Source of the DNA: SZAS-103 sp038226665
GTDB lineage: Bacteria; Pseudomonadota; Gammaproteobacteria; Xanthomonadales; Xanthomonadaceae
Length of the DNA stretch: 64,000 nucleotides
NCBI GenBank assembly: GCA_038226665.1
Contig: JBBRQI010000006.1
Coordinates: 59,084-123,083, forward strand
Reading direction: 5' to 3'
Of the stretch, positions 26,087 to 34,089 are shown in pieces; the first letter of the stretch is position 1, and each line of letters opens with the position of its first letter. The position numbers were made by a program, and so were the translations under genes. The notes under the pieces were generated by a model. The model did not search any database and had not been told where the DNA came from. It worked only from the letters and a program-made list of their open reading frames with translations.

Positions 26087-26977
26087 ATGCACGCCATGAC
26101 CCAGACCCCGCAATTGCAAACGGCCCTCGTGGCCAACAACCTTCCGATTCCCAGCGCGCTGGGCTCGCTTGAGGCGTACATCGGTGCGGTGAACCGCGTG
26201 CCGGTGCTGGCTGTCGAGGACGAGCAGGCGCTTGCGCACCGTTTTCGTGATGAGGAAGACCTCGGCGCTGCGCGCGAACTCGTGATGGCGCACCTTCGCT
26301 TCGTCGTGCATGTCGCGCGTGGCTATCAAGGCTATGGCCTCGGCATGGGCGACCTGATCCAGGAAGGCAACATCGGCCTGATGAAAGCTGTGAAGCGTTT
26401 CGATCCGAACCAGGGCGTGCGGCTGGTGTCGTTCGCTGTGCACTGGATTCGCGCCGAGATGCACGAGTTCATACTGAAGAACTGGCGCATCGTGAAAGTC
26501 GCGACAACCAAGGCGCAGCGCAAACTGTTCTTCAACCTGCGCAAATCGAAAAAGCGCCTTGGCTGGATGAACGATGCGGAAGTCACTGCCGTCGCTGCGG
26601 ACTTGAAGGTCTCCAAGCGCGAAGTGCTGGAGATGGAATCGCGTCTGTCCGGTCGCGATATCGGCTTCGATGCGCCGACCGACGAAGACGACGACCACGC
26701 GCCGCCGTCGCCGGCTGCGTATCTCGTCGATTCCAGCGATGATCCGTCGCTCGCCTACGAACGCGCGGACAGCGAAGACAACCAGCTCGAACTGCTGCGC
26801 GACGGACTGGCCGAACTCGATGCGCGCTCGCGCGACATCATCAAGCGCCGCTGGCTCGACGACGAGAACAAGGCCACGCTGCAGGAACTCGCCGACGAAT
26901 ACGGCGTATCCGCCGAGCGCATCCGCCAGATCGAGGCGAATGCGCTGAAGAAGATGAAGGCCTTGTTCGCGGCGTAA
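26087..26977 (+). CDS. rpoH: RNA polymerase heat-shock sigma factor RpoH (sigma32)
   Basis: A 296-residue sigma factor. Region 2 is present (DLIQEGNIGLMKAVKRFDP, then VRLVSFAVHWIRAEMHEFI), as is the RpoH box QRKLFFNLR, which separates RpoH from RpoS and RpoD, and the region 4.2 helix VSAERIRQIEANALKKMK. It directs RNA polymerase to chaperone and protease promoters after heat shock. There are two close in-frame ATGs (26087, 26096); the first has a Shine-Dalgarno GGGAGG at ideal spacing. Its leader holds a sigma32-like promoter and a CIRCE-like operator. In E. coli rpoH follows ftsE-ftsX directly; here a response regulator and ung lie between. Confidence 0.96.
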   Translation: MHAMTQTPQLQTALVANNLPIPSALGSLEAYIGAVNRVPVLAVEDEQALAHRFRDEEDLGAARELVMAHLRFVVHVARGYQGYGLGMGDLIQEGNIGLMKAVKRFDPNQGVRLVSFAVHWIRAEMHEFILKNWRIVKVATTKAQRKLFFNLRKSKKRLGWMNDAEVTAVAADLKVSKREVLEMESRLSGRDIGFDAPTDEDDDHAPPSPAAYLVDSSDDPSLAYERADSEDNQLELLRDGLAELDARSRDIIKRRWLDDENKATLQELADEYGVSAERIRQIEANALKKMKALFAA

Positions 26978-27001
26978 GCGACTTCGTCATCGCGCATTGA
27001 C

Positions 27002-27023
27002 GACGGCTCCGTCAACGGGGCCG
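27002..27023 (+). terminator. Likely intrinsic terminator of rpoH
   Basis: ACGGCTCC and GGGGCCGT pair as an 8-bp stem with one G-U pair and a GUCAAC loop, 25 bp after the rpoH stop. TCATTTG follows, a weak U-tract. Confidence 0.55.
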
Positions 27024-27357
27024 TTCATTTGTGGATAAAACATCGAACCAGAGAACGCAGGGATAGCGTCGGCCTATGCTGGTCATGCGCATCAGCTGTC
27101 GAGGATGGTCCGCGTGGAAGAGGATCGCGCGCGCGATGTCGAGCAAACAGGCGAGTTGCACTGACGGCGCAGGATATGCCGCAGCGGCGCGCGCGATACC
27201 ACGCCGACAAGCCGTGATGGCGGATTTGGTAGAACAAGACTTGGTACAAGTGATGGGTGGTCGGCGAAGGTTGACGCGTACCGGCGCATTCGTGAAACCG
27301 CGCTGCCCGGGACGGCCGAAACTCCGGTGAGGATCAGCATAAGCGGTCACTCGCCCA
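27024..27357. other. Intergenic region between rpoH and priA, nothing recognised
   Basis: About 330 bp between the convergent genes rpoH and priA. Short open frames exist on both strands, but none has a ribosome-binding site or a recognisable product. I see no RNA gene or clear repeat. Confidence 0.4.
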
Positions 27358-29577
27358 TCAGTACAAGTCCACCGGATCCACGTCGAGCGACCAGCGCACC
27401 TTGCGCGCGGATTTGAGCGCGTGCAATTGCGGCATCCAGGCATTCAATGCCGCTTGCAGGGCGGGACGTTGCGTCGCTGACAAATGCAATTGCGCGCGCG
27501 CCTTGCCGGCGCGTCGCGGCATCGGTGCGGGCAGCGGGCCGTGGATCGTTGCAGTTGTTGCACTCGTCGCGAACGCTTGTTTTGCTTCGACAAGAAACTC
27601 CTGCACCGCCGCATCGGTCGGCGCTTCGGCGCGCAGCAACGCGAGATAACCGTACGGAGGAAATCCGGTGGCTTCGCGTTGCGCGAGTTCGAGCGCTGCG
27701 AATGCGGGATAGCCACCGCCGAGCAAGGTCCTCAGCAGTGGATGCTCAGGATGATGCGTCTGCAACAGCACGGTGCCGGGCTTGCTCGCGCGGCCGCCGC
27801 GACCGGCGACCTGGATCAGCAATTGCGCAAGTTTTTCCGGCGCTCGGAAATCCACCGAATGCAGGCCTTCGTCAACGCCGACCACGCAGACCAAGGTGAG
27901 ATTCGGCAGGTCGTGGCCCTTTGCCAGCATCTGCGTACCGACGAGGATGCCTGCGCCATCGCCGAGCATCGCAAGATGTTTTTCGAGCGCATCGCGATGG
28001 CGCGTGGTTTCGCGATCAACGCGCAGTAGCGGCGCATCGGGAAAGTGTTTCGCGAGCGTGTCCTCGATGCGTTCGGTGCCTGCGCCCTGCGGCATCAAGG
28101 CAAGACTGGCGCAATCGGGACAGGCTTTTGGCGCGGGTTGGCGTGCGCCGCAGTGATGGCAGATCAAACGCCCGCCACGCGCGTGTACCGTCATCGCCAT
28201 GTCTTTTGACGAAGCCGCGCAGCGCTTGCAGCGCGCGTTCCAGCCGCAGTCGTAGCAGAGCAGTACGGGCGCATAACCGCGACGGTTCTTGAATACCAGC
28301 GCCTGTTCGCCGCGCGCTAGCGTTGCGGCGATCGCATCGAGCATGTCCTGCGACAGGCCGCCGTCGAGCGCGCGCTTGCGCACGTCGATCACTCGCACCG
28401 ATGGCGGTCGCGCATCGCCGGCGCGCTGGCGCAGATGCAGATGCGTGTAACGACCGCCGAGCGCGTGCTGCAGCGATTCCAGCGATGGCGTCGCACTGCC
28501 CAGCAGAACCGGGATGCCGAATGTTTTCGCGCGCACCAGCGCGAGATCGCGCGCGTGGTAGCGCACGCCGTCCTGCTGCTTGTAGCTTGCGTCGTGTTCC
28601 TCGTCGACCACGATCAGCCCTGCGTCGGGCAGCGGCGTGAAGATCGCCGAACGCGTGCCGACCAGGACACGTGCCTCGCCGCGCGCCATCGCGGTCCAGA
28701 CGCGCGCACGCTCGCCATCGGCAAGGCCGGAATGCAGCGCATGCACCGGTACGCCGAGCTGCGCGCGAAAGCGTCGCAGCGTCTGCGGGGTCAGGCCGAT
28801 TTCCGGCACCAGCACCAGCGCCTGCTTGCCGCGCGCGATGCAATCTGCAATCGCCTCGAGGTATACCTCGGTCTTGCCGCTGCCGGTGACGCCCTCGAGC
28901 AGCAATGGCTGGAATCGTCCGCCCGCGGCGAGCACTGCGTCGGCAGCCAAGCGTTGCGGCTGACTGAGCGGATGCCCCGGTGTTGCAGGTGTTGCGATGC
29001 CGCCGCGCGACAGCGCCACGCGCTCGGCATAACCGCGCTTGTGCAAAGCGCGTGCCGCGCCGCGCCAATCGTCAAAATCCGTATCCAGCACGTCTTCATC
29101 GGTCGCGTTCGCCGCGATGCGTTCGGCGAGCCGGCGCGTGCCGGTGTGCTTGCGAAGTCCTGCAAGGCCGGTTCGGCCGGCCTCGGTCAATTCCCATCCG
29201 TACGCGCAGGTTTCCGGCAGCGGATCGCCGCGCCGCAATGACGCGGGCAATGCGGTCGCGACCACCTCGCCGAGTGGCGCGTGGTAGTAGCGCGCGGCCC
29301 AGCGCAGTGTCGCCAGCAATTCACCATGCAGAAGAGGTTCCCGATCGAGCACGGTAAGCGCGCGTTTGAGATCGCGCTCGGCAAGACCGGGCGCATCGGC
29401 ATCCGGCGCGCCAACGTCATCGATGAACCCAACCAGTTCACGGCTGCCGAATGGCACGCGCACCCGACATCCGATCAGCGCGGTATCGGCGATCTGACCG
29501 GCCGGCGGCAGGTAGTCGAAGTGACGCGGCAGTGGCAAGGGCAGCACGACGTGCAGCACCGCTTCGGAAGATTGCAT
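27358..29577 (-). CDS. priA: Primosomal protein N' (replication restart helicase PriA)
   Basis: A 739-residue SF2 helicase that recognises stalled forks and reloads the replisome. The N-terminal 3'-DNA-binding domain starts at VLHVVLPLPLPRHFDYLPP. Walker A GVTGSGKTEVYL (K235), the DEEH box (VVDEEHDASYK) and eight zinc-binding cysteines (CYDCGWNARCKRC and CHHCGARQPAPKACPDC) are present. Length agrees with E. coli PriA (732). The ATG at 29577 was chosen; two further in-frame starts lie 2 and 3 codons upstream, and none has a strong Shine-Dalgarno. A DnaA-box pair sits ~160 bp upstream. Confidence 0.96.
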   Translation of the reverse strand: MQSSEAVLHVVLPLPLPRHFDYLPPAGQIADTALIGCRVRVPFGSRELVGFIDDVGAPDADAPGLAERDLKRALTVLDREPLLHGELLATLRWAARYYHAPLGEVVATALPASLRRGDPLPETCAYGWELTEAGRTGLAGLRKHTGTRRLAERIAANATDEDVLDTDFDDWRGAARALHKRGYAERVALSRGGIATPATPGHPLSQPQRLAADAVLAAGGRFQPLLLEGVTGSGKTEVYLEAIADCIARGKQALVLVPEIGLTPQTLRRFRAQLGVPVHALHSGLADGERARVWTAMARGEARVLVGTRSAIFTPLPDAGLIVVDEEHDASYKQQDGVRYHARDLALVRAKTFGIPVLLGSATPSLESLQHALGGRYTHLHLRQRAGDARPPSVRVIDVRKRALDGGLSQDMLDAIAATLARGEQALVFKNRRGYAPVLLCYDCGWNARCKRCAASSKDMAMTVHARGGRLICHHCGARQPAPKACPDCASLALMPQGAGTERIEDTLAKHFPDAPLLRVDRETTRHRDALEKHLAMLGDGAGILVGTQMLAKGHDLPNLTLVCVVGVDEGLHSVDFRAPEKLAQLLIQVAGRGGRASKPGTVLLQTHHPEHPLLRTLLGGGYPAFAALELAQREATGFPPYGYLALLRAEAPTDAAVQEFLVEAKQAFATSATTATIHGPLPAPMPRRAGKARAQLHLSATQRPALQAALNAWMPQLHALKSARKVRWSLDVDPVDLY

Positions 29578-30129
29578 GGGCATCACGGCAGTCTAGCAAT
29601 GCCCGTATCCGTACTTTATGGGCCGCCACGGTGCAAGATCGCATCGCGCTGCTGACATGGCTGAAGTTAGCGCCACTTGCTCTGAAGTCTCGCAGAATTC
29701 GACTGCAAGCCATTGCACATGCAAGAAAATTTTGCTTATCCACACGAATTGTGGATAAGTCTGTGGACGAAAGGCTCACGCGGACTGCGCGTCCCAACGA
29801 CAATGGCGCTCCGAGCGTATTGGCGCGTTTTTCGTCAGACTGTCATAATCTCGTTGAATCAATAAGTTAGCGACGTCACCGTACTGTCATTCAGGCTTCG
29901 GGCCGTTCATGTTGGCTCTGATGACGACAAACAGGGTGCTGTGCACAAGGCAAAATCCCGGAAGCCTTGTGCTGTCTTGCGGAGCGTGAAAATTTCGTCT
30001 GTCAAGCCTGTTCGCTCGTGCAGTATCGATAGCACAGATCGACCGACGCAGGTCGGCGGCTACCGGTAGAATCTGCCGTCGCCAACGACCGGACTTCCTC
30101 CATGATTGCAGTGGCATCGCGATGACCGC
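29578..30129. other. Intergenic region between priA and the next gene
   Basis: About 550 bp between divergent genes, with AT-rich patches unlike the surroundings. It should contain the priA promoter on the minus strand and the promoter of the two following plus-strand genes. The one distinctive element is the DnaA-box palindrome at 29735-29759. A 7-codon ORF (ATG at 30102, stop at 30125) sits just before the next gene; I do not regard it as real. No RNA gene was recognised. Confidence 0.45.
29735..29770. promoter_or_regulatory. Palindromic pair of perfect DnaA boxes
   Basis: TTATCCACA (29736-29744) and its reverse complement TGTGGATAA (29750-29758) are separated by CGAAT, giving a 10-bp inverted repeat with flanking C/G. 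A third weaker box, TGTGGACGA (29762-29770), follows in the same orientation as the second. TTATCCACA is the strong E. coli R1-type DnaA box. AAAATTTT lies just to the left. The site could let DnaA regulate priA, or act as a DnaA titration or reactivation site. Confidence 0.7.
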
Positions 30130-30540
30130 ATGGCAGTGACTGCGATGACGCGGGGGCGAACGCGGCTTGACCAGCGCGCGCTCCGAGCCTTGCTGATGGT
30201 GCTGTTGATGACGTTGCTGGCGATACTGGCCGGCTCGTTTTTCTGGTTGCCCGCATTCCTGAAAAGTAACACCGCGTCGACGACTCGTATCGAAACGTTG
30301 CCCGCGCAGGCTCCAGCCGCGACCCTATCGGCGACCGCAGCAGCGCTCGCAGGCGCGGATTTCGAGCTGCTTGACGATCCGGATGCCGAGCGCATCGCGC
30401 GCGACGTGGATCTGTACGCATGGTACGCATCGGGCTTGAATGCAACCGAAGCCAACCCGAGCGCGCCCGCCCCACCGCCTGACAACACGGCGCCAGAAAC
30501 CAGCGCGCCCGATACAGAGGAGAGCGGCAGTGCCCAGTAA
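30130..30540 (+). CDS. Small membrane protein, function unknown (DUF3619-like position)
   Basis: 136 residues with one membrane helix (about 20-42: ALLMVLLMTLLAILAGSFFW), then an Ala/Thr-rich stretch, a short acidic motif (FELLDDPDAERIARDVDLYAWY) and a Pro/Ser/Glu-rich tail. The helix followed by a 'DLYAWY'-type motif, and the position before a DUF3106 gene, recall the small proteins encoded after ECF sigma genes in Beta- and Gammaproteobacteria; no sigma gene is present here. ATG at 30130 chosen; 30145 is possible. It overlaps the next gene by 11 bp. Confidence 0.6.
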   Translation: MAVTAMTRGRTRLDQRALRALLMVLLMTLLAILAGSFFWLPAFLKSNTASTTRIETLPAQAPAATLSATAAALAGADFELLDDPDAERIARDVDLYAWYASGLNATEANPSAPAPPPDNTAPETSAPDTEESGSAQ

Positions 30541-31210
30541 ATACCGGAGATGCTCGCTGGCCTGCGCATTCACGATCGCACTGGCGCAGCCGGCGGTGTA
30601 CGCCGAGAACGCCGATTGGACAACGCTCGATTCCAACACGCATGAACTGCTTGCGCCGTGGCGCGACGATTGGGCGACGATCGCAGCCGCCGATCGCACG
30701 CGCCTGCTGGCGAATGCGAAACGCTGGCAGACGATGGATGCCACAGCGCGCGACGCCTTCCTGCATCGCCAAGCGGACTGGCAGGCACTCCCGCCGATGG
30801 AGCGCGCGCGCCGCCGTGCGCACTATGCCGCCTGGCGGGCATTGCCACCCGATGAGCAGGCGCGCGTACGTGCCGCAGCAATCCGGTTCGCCGCCTTGCC
30901 GGTTGCGCAACAGGCGGCCTGGCGCGCGCGCTTCGCGACGCAGGACGTGAACCATCAGGCCGATTGGTTGCTTGGCCCAGCCACCGGTGGATGGATCGAG
31001 CAGGCGCGCGTGATGTTCGCGTTCGTGCCGGACGATGAACACGATGCGACCTTGCGGATGCTGCAGGCCCTGCCTGAGGAGGCGCGAGGGCAATTGTTCG
31101 CGCTCGCGCGGCGCCTGCCAGACGATCAACGCGAACGGCTGCGCAAGCAATTGCTGGTGACCCCTGCGGCGCAACGCATAGCCTTGTTGCAGCAGCGCAT
31201 GGCGCAATAA
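30530..31210 (+). CDS. DUF3106 protein, exported
   Basis: 226 residues starting at a GTG with a good Shine-Dalgarno (GAGGAGAG about 8 nt before). A signal peptide (CAFTIALAQPAVYA) is followed by a helical protein made of repeated units, W..L...ER.....R...W..LPP.ER, typical of DUF3106. The pattern is loosely like Spy/CpxP-type periplasmic helical proteins, but no function is established. Translationally coupled to the preceding membrane protein gene. Confidence 0.75.
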   Translation: MPSKYRRCSLACAFTIALAQPAVYAENADWTTLDSNTHELLAPWRDDWATIAAADRTRLLANAKRWQTMDATARDAFLHRQADWQALPPMERARRRAHYAAWRALPPDEQARVRAAAIRFAALPVAQQAAWRARFATQDVNHQADWLLGPATGGWIEQARVMFAFVPDDEHDATLRMLQALPEEARGQLFALARRLPDDQRERLRKQLLVTPAAQRIALLQQRMAQ

Positions 31211-31336
31211 GCGCTTTCAGATATCCAGGGGCGGCTGCTCCTGCGCATCCTGCGACGTGCATGGATGCAGAGTGTTGGTGAAGGCAGGATGCCGTATCCG
31301 ACCGCTTGCGCCACTTTCATCCATGTCCAGCCTGGA

Positions 31337-32614
31337 TCACAGCCATACCAATTTGACCAGCAGACTCAAGCCGGCACCGATGCTGAGCAAGACCACGTAA
31401 ACGACGCCAAGCATCAGGTACTTGAGGGTGGTCATGATCCAGCCCTGCCCGTATACGCGCTTCTGCATCAGCAGCAGGTACGCCGGCATCCAGACGACCA
31501 GCGCGACTTTCATCCACTCCAGCGGTGTGTGCATCCACGACGACTGCATCGCGCCGGCCATGCCATTGAGCACAAGCACCAACAAGAGCGCGAAACACAA
31601 GAACGCATGGCTGTGCAACGCGACGATGAAATGCTCCATGTACAGCCGCCGCTTGAACACGTAGGCGATCTTGAGCAGCACCGCGAACAATGGCAGCAGC
31701 AGGAATAGTGTCGACGGTACCGCGCTCAGCCACGCGTCGATCAGCAATCTTTGATCGTGCTGCACGCGCGCGAGATTGTCCTGCGCGCGCCCTGCCATGT
31801 GGTTCAACCAGCCGTTCGCGAATGCCGGCAAGGCGCCGAAACGGATCGGATTCTTGACCGGATCCCACGGCCTGTCGCCGCCGAAGGTCAACTGGTCGAA
31901 GTGCTTCGGCGGCGGTTTGCCTTGTTTTTGCGCGGCATTCAATTCGGCAATGCGCGCATCGGCTTGTGCACGTATTTCCACCTCGGCTTTCGCGATGTCC
32001 CTGGCGACGTCGGGAGCCATTGCGACAGCCGCCGTGCTTGCCTTGATCGCCTGCAACGCCGCGTCGCGCTGCTGCTCGACCGCAGCCACCGTCATTCCTT
32101 TGTTGATGCCGTTGTCGTCGAGTTGCACTGCGTGAACGTTGCTTTGATCGAAGCTCCATTGCGCGACGAAGAACGTGATCACGCTGATGAAGAAGAACAA
32201 CCGCACCGGACTCACGTAACGCACACGGCGCCCGGAAAAGTATTCGCAACTCAGGAAACCTGGCCGCAACAGCAACGGCAGCAGCGTGCGCGTCAACCGC
32301 GTGTCGATCTCGAACAGCGTATCGGCGATGTCGCCCAGCACGCTGCTGAAATGCCGCACCAACCCCTTCACGGGTTGGCCGCAGTGATAGCAATGCTCGC
32401 CAAGCAGCGGCGTGCCGCAGTTGCTGCAGACGGCACCGATCACTGTCGGTTCGATCACTGTCGGTTCGATCACTGTCGGTTCGATCACGGTCGGTTCGAT
32501 CACTGTCGGTTCGATCACGGTCGGTTCGGTCACGGTCGGTTCGATCATGATTGGAGCGGCAACGCTTGCAACATCGACAGATTCGGTTGCCGGCGCGTTC
32601 GGGTCGGTCGTCAT
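31337..32614 (-). CDS. DUF3667 membrane protein with zinc ribbon and N-terminal EPTVI repeat
   Basis: 425 residues. A run of seven to eight five-residue units (EPTVI/EPTVT) occupies about 25-60. A zinc ribbon CSNCG...CYHCGQ follows, then the DUF3667 core: a cytoplasmic amphipathic region and five membrane helices (for example VRLFFFISVITFFVAQW, and three near the C-terminus), with a ~120-residue loop rich in Ala/Glu after the first helix. The function is unknown; zinc-ribbon membrane proteins of this type are common in Xanthomonadales. Divergent from the MATE transporter gene over 55 bp. Confidence 0.75.
   Translation of the reverse strand: MTTDPNAPATESVDVASVAAPIMIEPTVTEPTVIEPTVIEPTVIEPTVIEPTVIEPTVIGAVCSNCGTPLLGEHCYHCGQPVKGLVRHFSSVLGDIADTLFEIDTRLTRTLLPLLLRPGFLSCEYFSGRRVRYVSPVRLFFFISVITFFVAQWSFDQSNVHAVQLDDNGINKGMTVAAVEQQRDAALQAIKASTAAVAMAPDVARDIAKAEVEIRAQADARIAELNAAQKQGKPPPKHFDQLTFGGDRPWDPVKNPIRFGALPAFANGWLNHMAGRAQDNLARVQHDQRLLIDAWLSAVPSTLFLLLPLFAVLLKIAYVFKRRLYMEHFIVALHSHAFLCFALLLVLVLNGMAGAMQSSWMHTPLEWMKVALVVWMPAYLLLMQKRVYGQGWIMTTLKYLMLGVVYVVLLSIGAGLSLLVKLVWL
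32438..32542. repeat. 15-bp tandem repeat inside the DUF3667 gene
   Basis: Seven tandem copies of GATCACTGTCGGTTC, with T/G variation at position 9 and one GGTCACG copy, followed by a decayed eighth (GATCATGATTGGAGC). The unit is a multiple of three, so changes in copy number keep the frame and lengthen or shorten the EPTVI run before the zinc ribbon. Such arrays are prone to slippage. Confidence 0.9.
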
Positions 32615-32669
32615 GCCGCGCCTTCCCCGGCAGGCTAAGATGCGTCGATTGTCGATGTTTTACGCCGTG

Positions 32670-34073
32670 ATGTCGCCCTCCCGCTCCGATCAAACCAATT
32701 CGAGAATCGCGCGCCTTGTGCACGAGATGCGCGCCACATGGTTGCTGGCGTTGCCGCTGGTGCTCGGGCAATTGTCTGCGGTCGCATTGAATGTGGTCGA
32801 CACCCTGCTAGCCGGCCGCCACGGCGCCCTGACACTCGCCGGCGTCGCCGTCGGCAGCGCGATGTGGTCGATCGTGCTGCTGGTGCTGATCGGCGTGCTG
32901 ATGGCGGTGCCGCCGTTCGTGTCGCAGTACAACGGTGCGAACCGTCGCGACCTGATCGGCCCGTTGTTCCGGCAAGCGCTGTGGCTCGCGCTCGCGATGG
33001 GCGCATGCTTGTTCGTGCTTGCGCGTTTCGGCGGCGTGCTGCTTGCTGCGATGCACGTCGCATCCGACGTGCGGCCCTCGGCATTGGCATTCCTCGATGC
33101 GATCAGCTGGGGCGCGCCCGCGTTTGCGCTGTACATGGTCTGCCGTTACCTCAGCGAAGGCGTCGCGTGGACTGTGCCGACGATGGTGTTCGGCATCGTC
33201 GGACTGTGCATGCTCATGCCGCTCGGTTACGCGCTGATGTTCGGCGCGTTCGGTTTGCCCGCACTCGGCGCGGCCGGACTCGGCTACGCGACCACGATCG
33301 TGCTGTGGTCGCAGATGTGCGGCTTCGCGATCTACCTCGCGCGTGCGCCGCGTTTCGCCGACCTGCAACTGTTCGCGCACTTCGAGCTTCCGCGCTGGGG
33401 CGCAATCCGCGACCTGTTGCGCGTCGGCCTGCCGATGGGCGCGTCGGTGTTCATGGAAGGCGGCCTGTTCGTCGCCACCCTGCTGGTGATCGGCGGCATG
33501 GGCGCGGTGCCGGTCGCCGCGCACCAGATCGCGATCAACGTCGCAAGCTTCTGCTTCATGGTGCCGCTGGGCCTTGCAATGGCAACAACCGTCCGGGTCG
33601 GGCATGCGGTGGGCGCGGGCGATCCCTCCGCAGTACGCTGGTCGGCCGGCGCGGGTTACGCGATCGTGCTGGTCGCGCAAACAGCATCGGCCCTGCTGAT
33701 GCTGTTCGGCGGTTCGATGATCGCGCATCTGTACACCCACGATGCCGCGATCGCGTCGCTGGCGACAACGCTGCTGTTGTATGCCGCCGCATTCCAGTAT
33801 CCCGATGGCATCCAGGCCTTGTCGGCCGGCGCATTGCGCGGGCTGAAGGATACGTCCGTGCCGATGGCGATCACGTTGACGGCCTACTGGTTGCTCGGCA
33901 TGCCGCTGGGCGCATGGCTTGGCATCGGCACGGGCCACGGCGCGCAGGGCATGTGGTGCGGATTGATCCTTGGACTGGCGGTGGCCGCGCTATTGCTCAC
34001 GACGCGTTTTTACAGGTTGACCCGGCATGACAATCGGCTGATGGCCGCCGCAACGCGATCGGCTACGCTGTAG
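32670..34073 (+). CDS. MATE family efflux transporter, NorM-like
   Basis: 467 residues and twelve predicted membrane helices in two similar halves, with the family segments LPLVLGQLSAVALNVVDT near the start and GLPMGASVFMEGG at the start of the second half. Proteins of this group export cationic drugs and dyes in exchange for Na+ or H+. The ATG at 32670 was chosen because it precedes the conserved N-terminal region by the usual distance; 32655 is an alternative. sppA follows by 16 bp and may share its transcript. Confidence 0.9.
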   Translation: MSPSRSDQTNSRIARLVHEMRATWLLALPLVLGQLSAVALNVVDTLLAGRHGALTLAGVAVGSAMWSIVLLVLIGVLMAVPPFVSQYNGANRRDLIGPLFRQALWLALAMGACLFVLARFGGVLLAAMHVASDVRPSALAFLDAISWGAPAFALYMVCRYLSEGVAWTVPTMVFGIVGLCMLMPLGYALMFGAFGLPALGAAGLGYATTIVLWSQMCGFAIYLARAPRFADLQLFAHFELPRWGAIRDLLRVGLPMGASVFMEGGLFVATLLVIGGMGAVPVAAHQIAINVASFCFMVPLGLAMATTVRVGHAVGAGDPSAVRWSAGAGYAIVLVAQTASALLMLFGGSMIAHLYTHDAAIASLATTLLLYAAAFQYPDGIQALSAGALRGLKDTSVPMAITLTAYWLLGMPLGAWLGIGTGHGAQGMWCGLILGLAVAALLLTTRFYRLTRHDNRLMAAATRSATL

Positions 34074-34089
34074 CCTCCTGGAGAATGTC

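Noticed and set aside
27024..27357. Small genes in the rpoH-priA gap
   Set aside because: Short frames on both strands overlap each other and lack ribosome-binding sites and familiar sequence.
29735..29770. Chromosomal origin of replication
   Set aside because: Only two strong DnaA boxes, no large AT-rich unwinding region, and no dnaA, dnaN or gidA neighbours.
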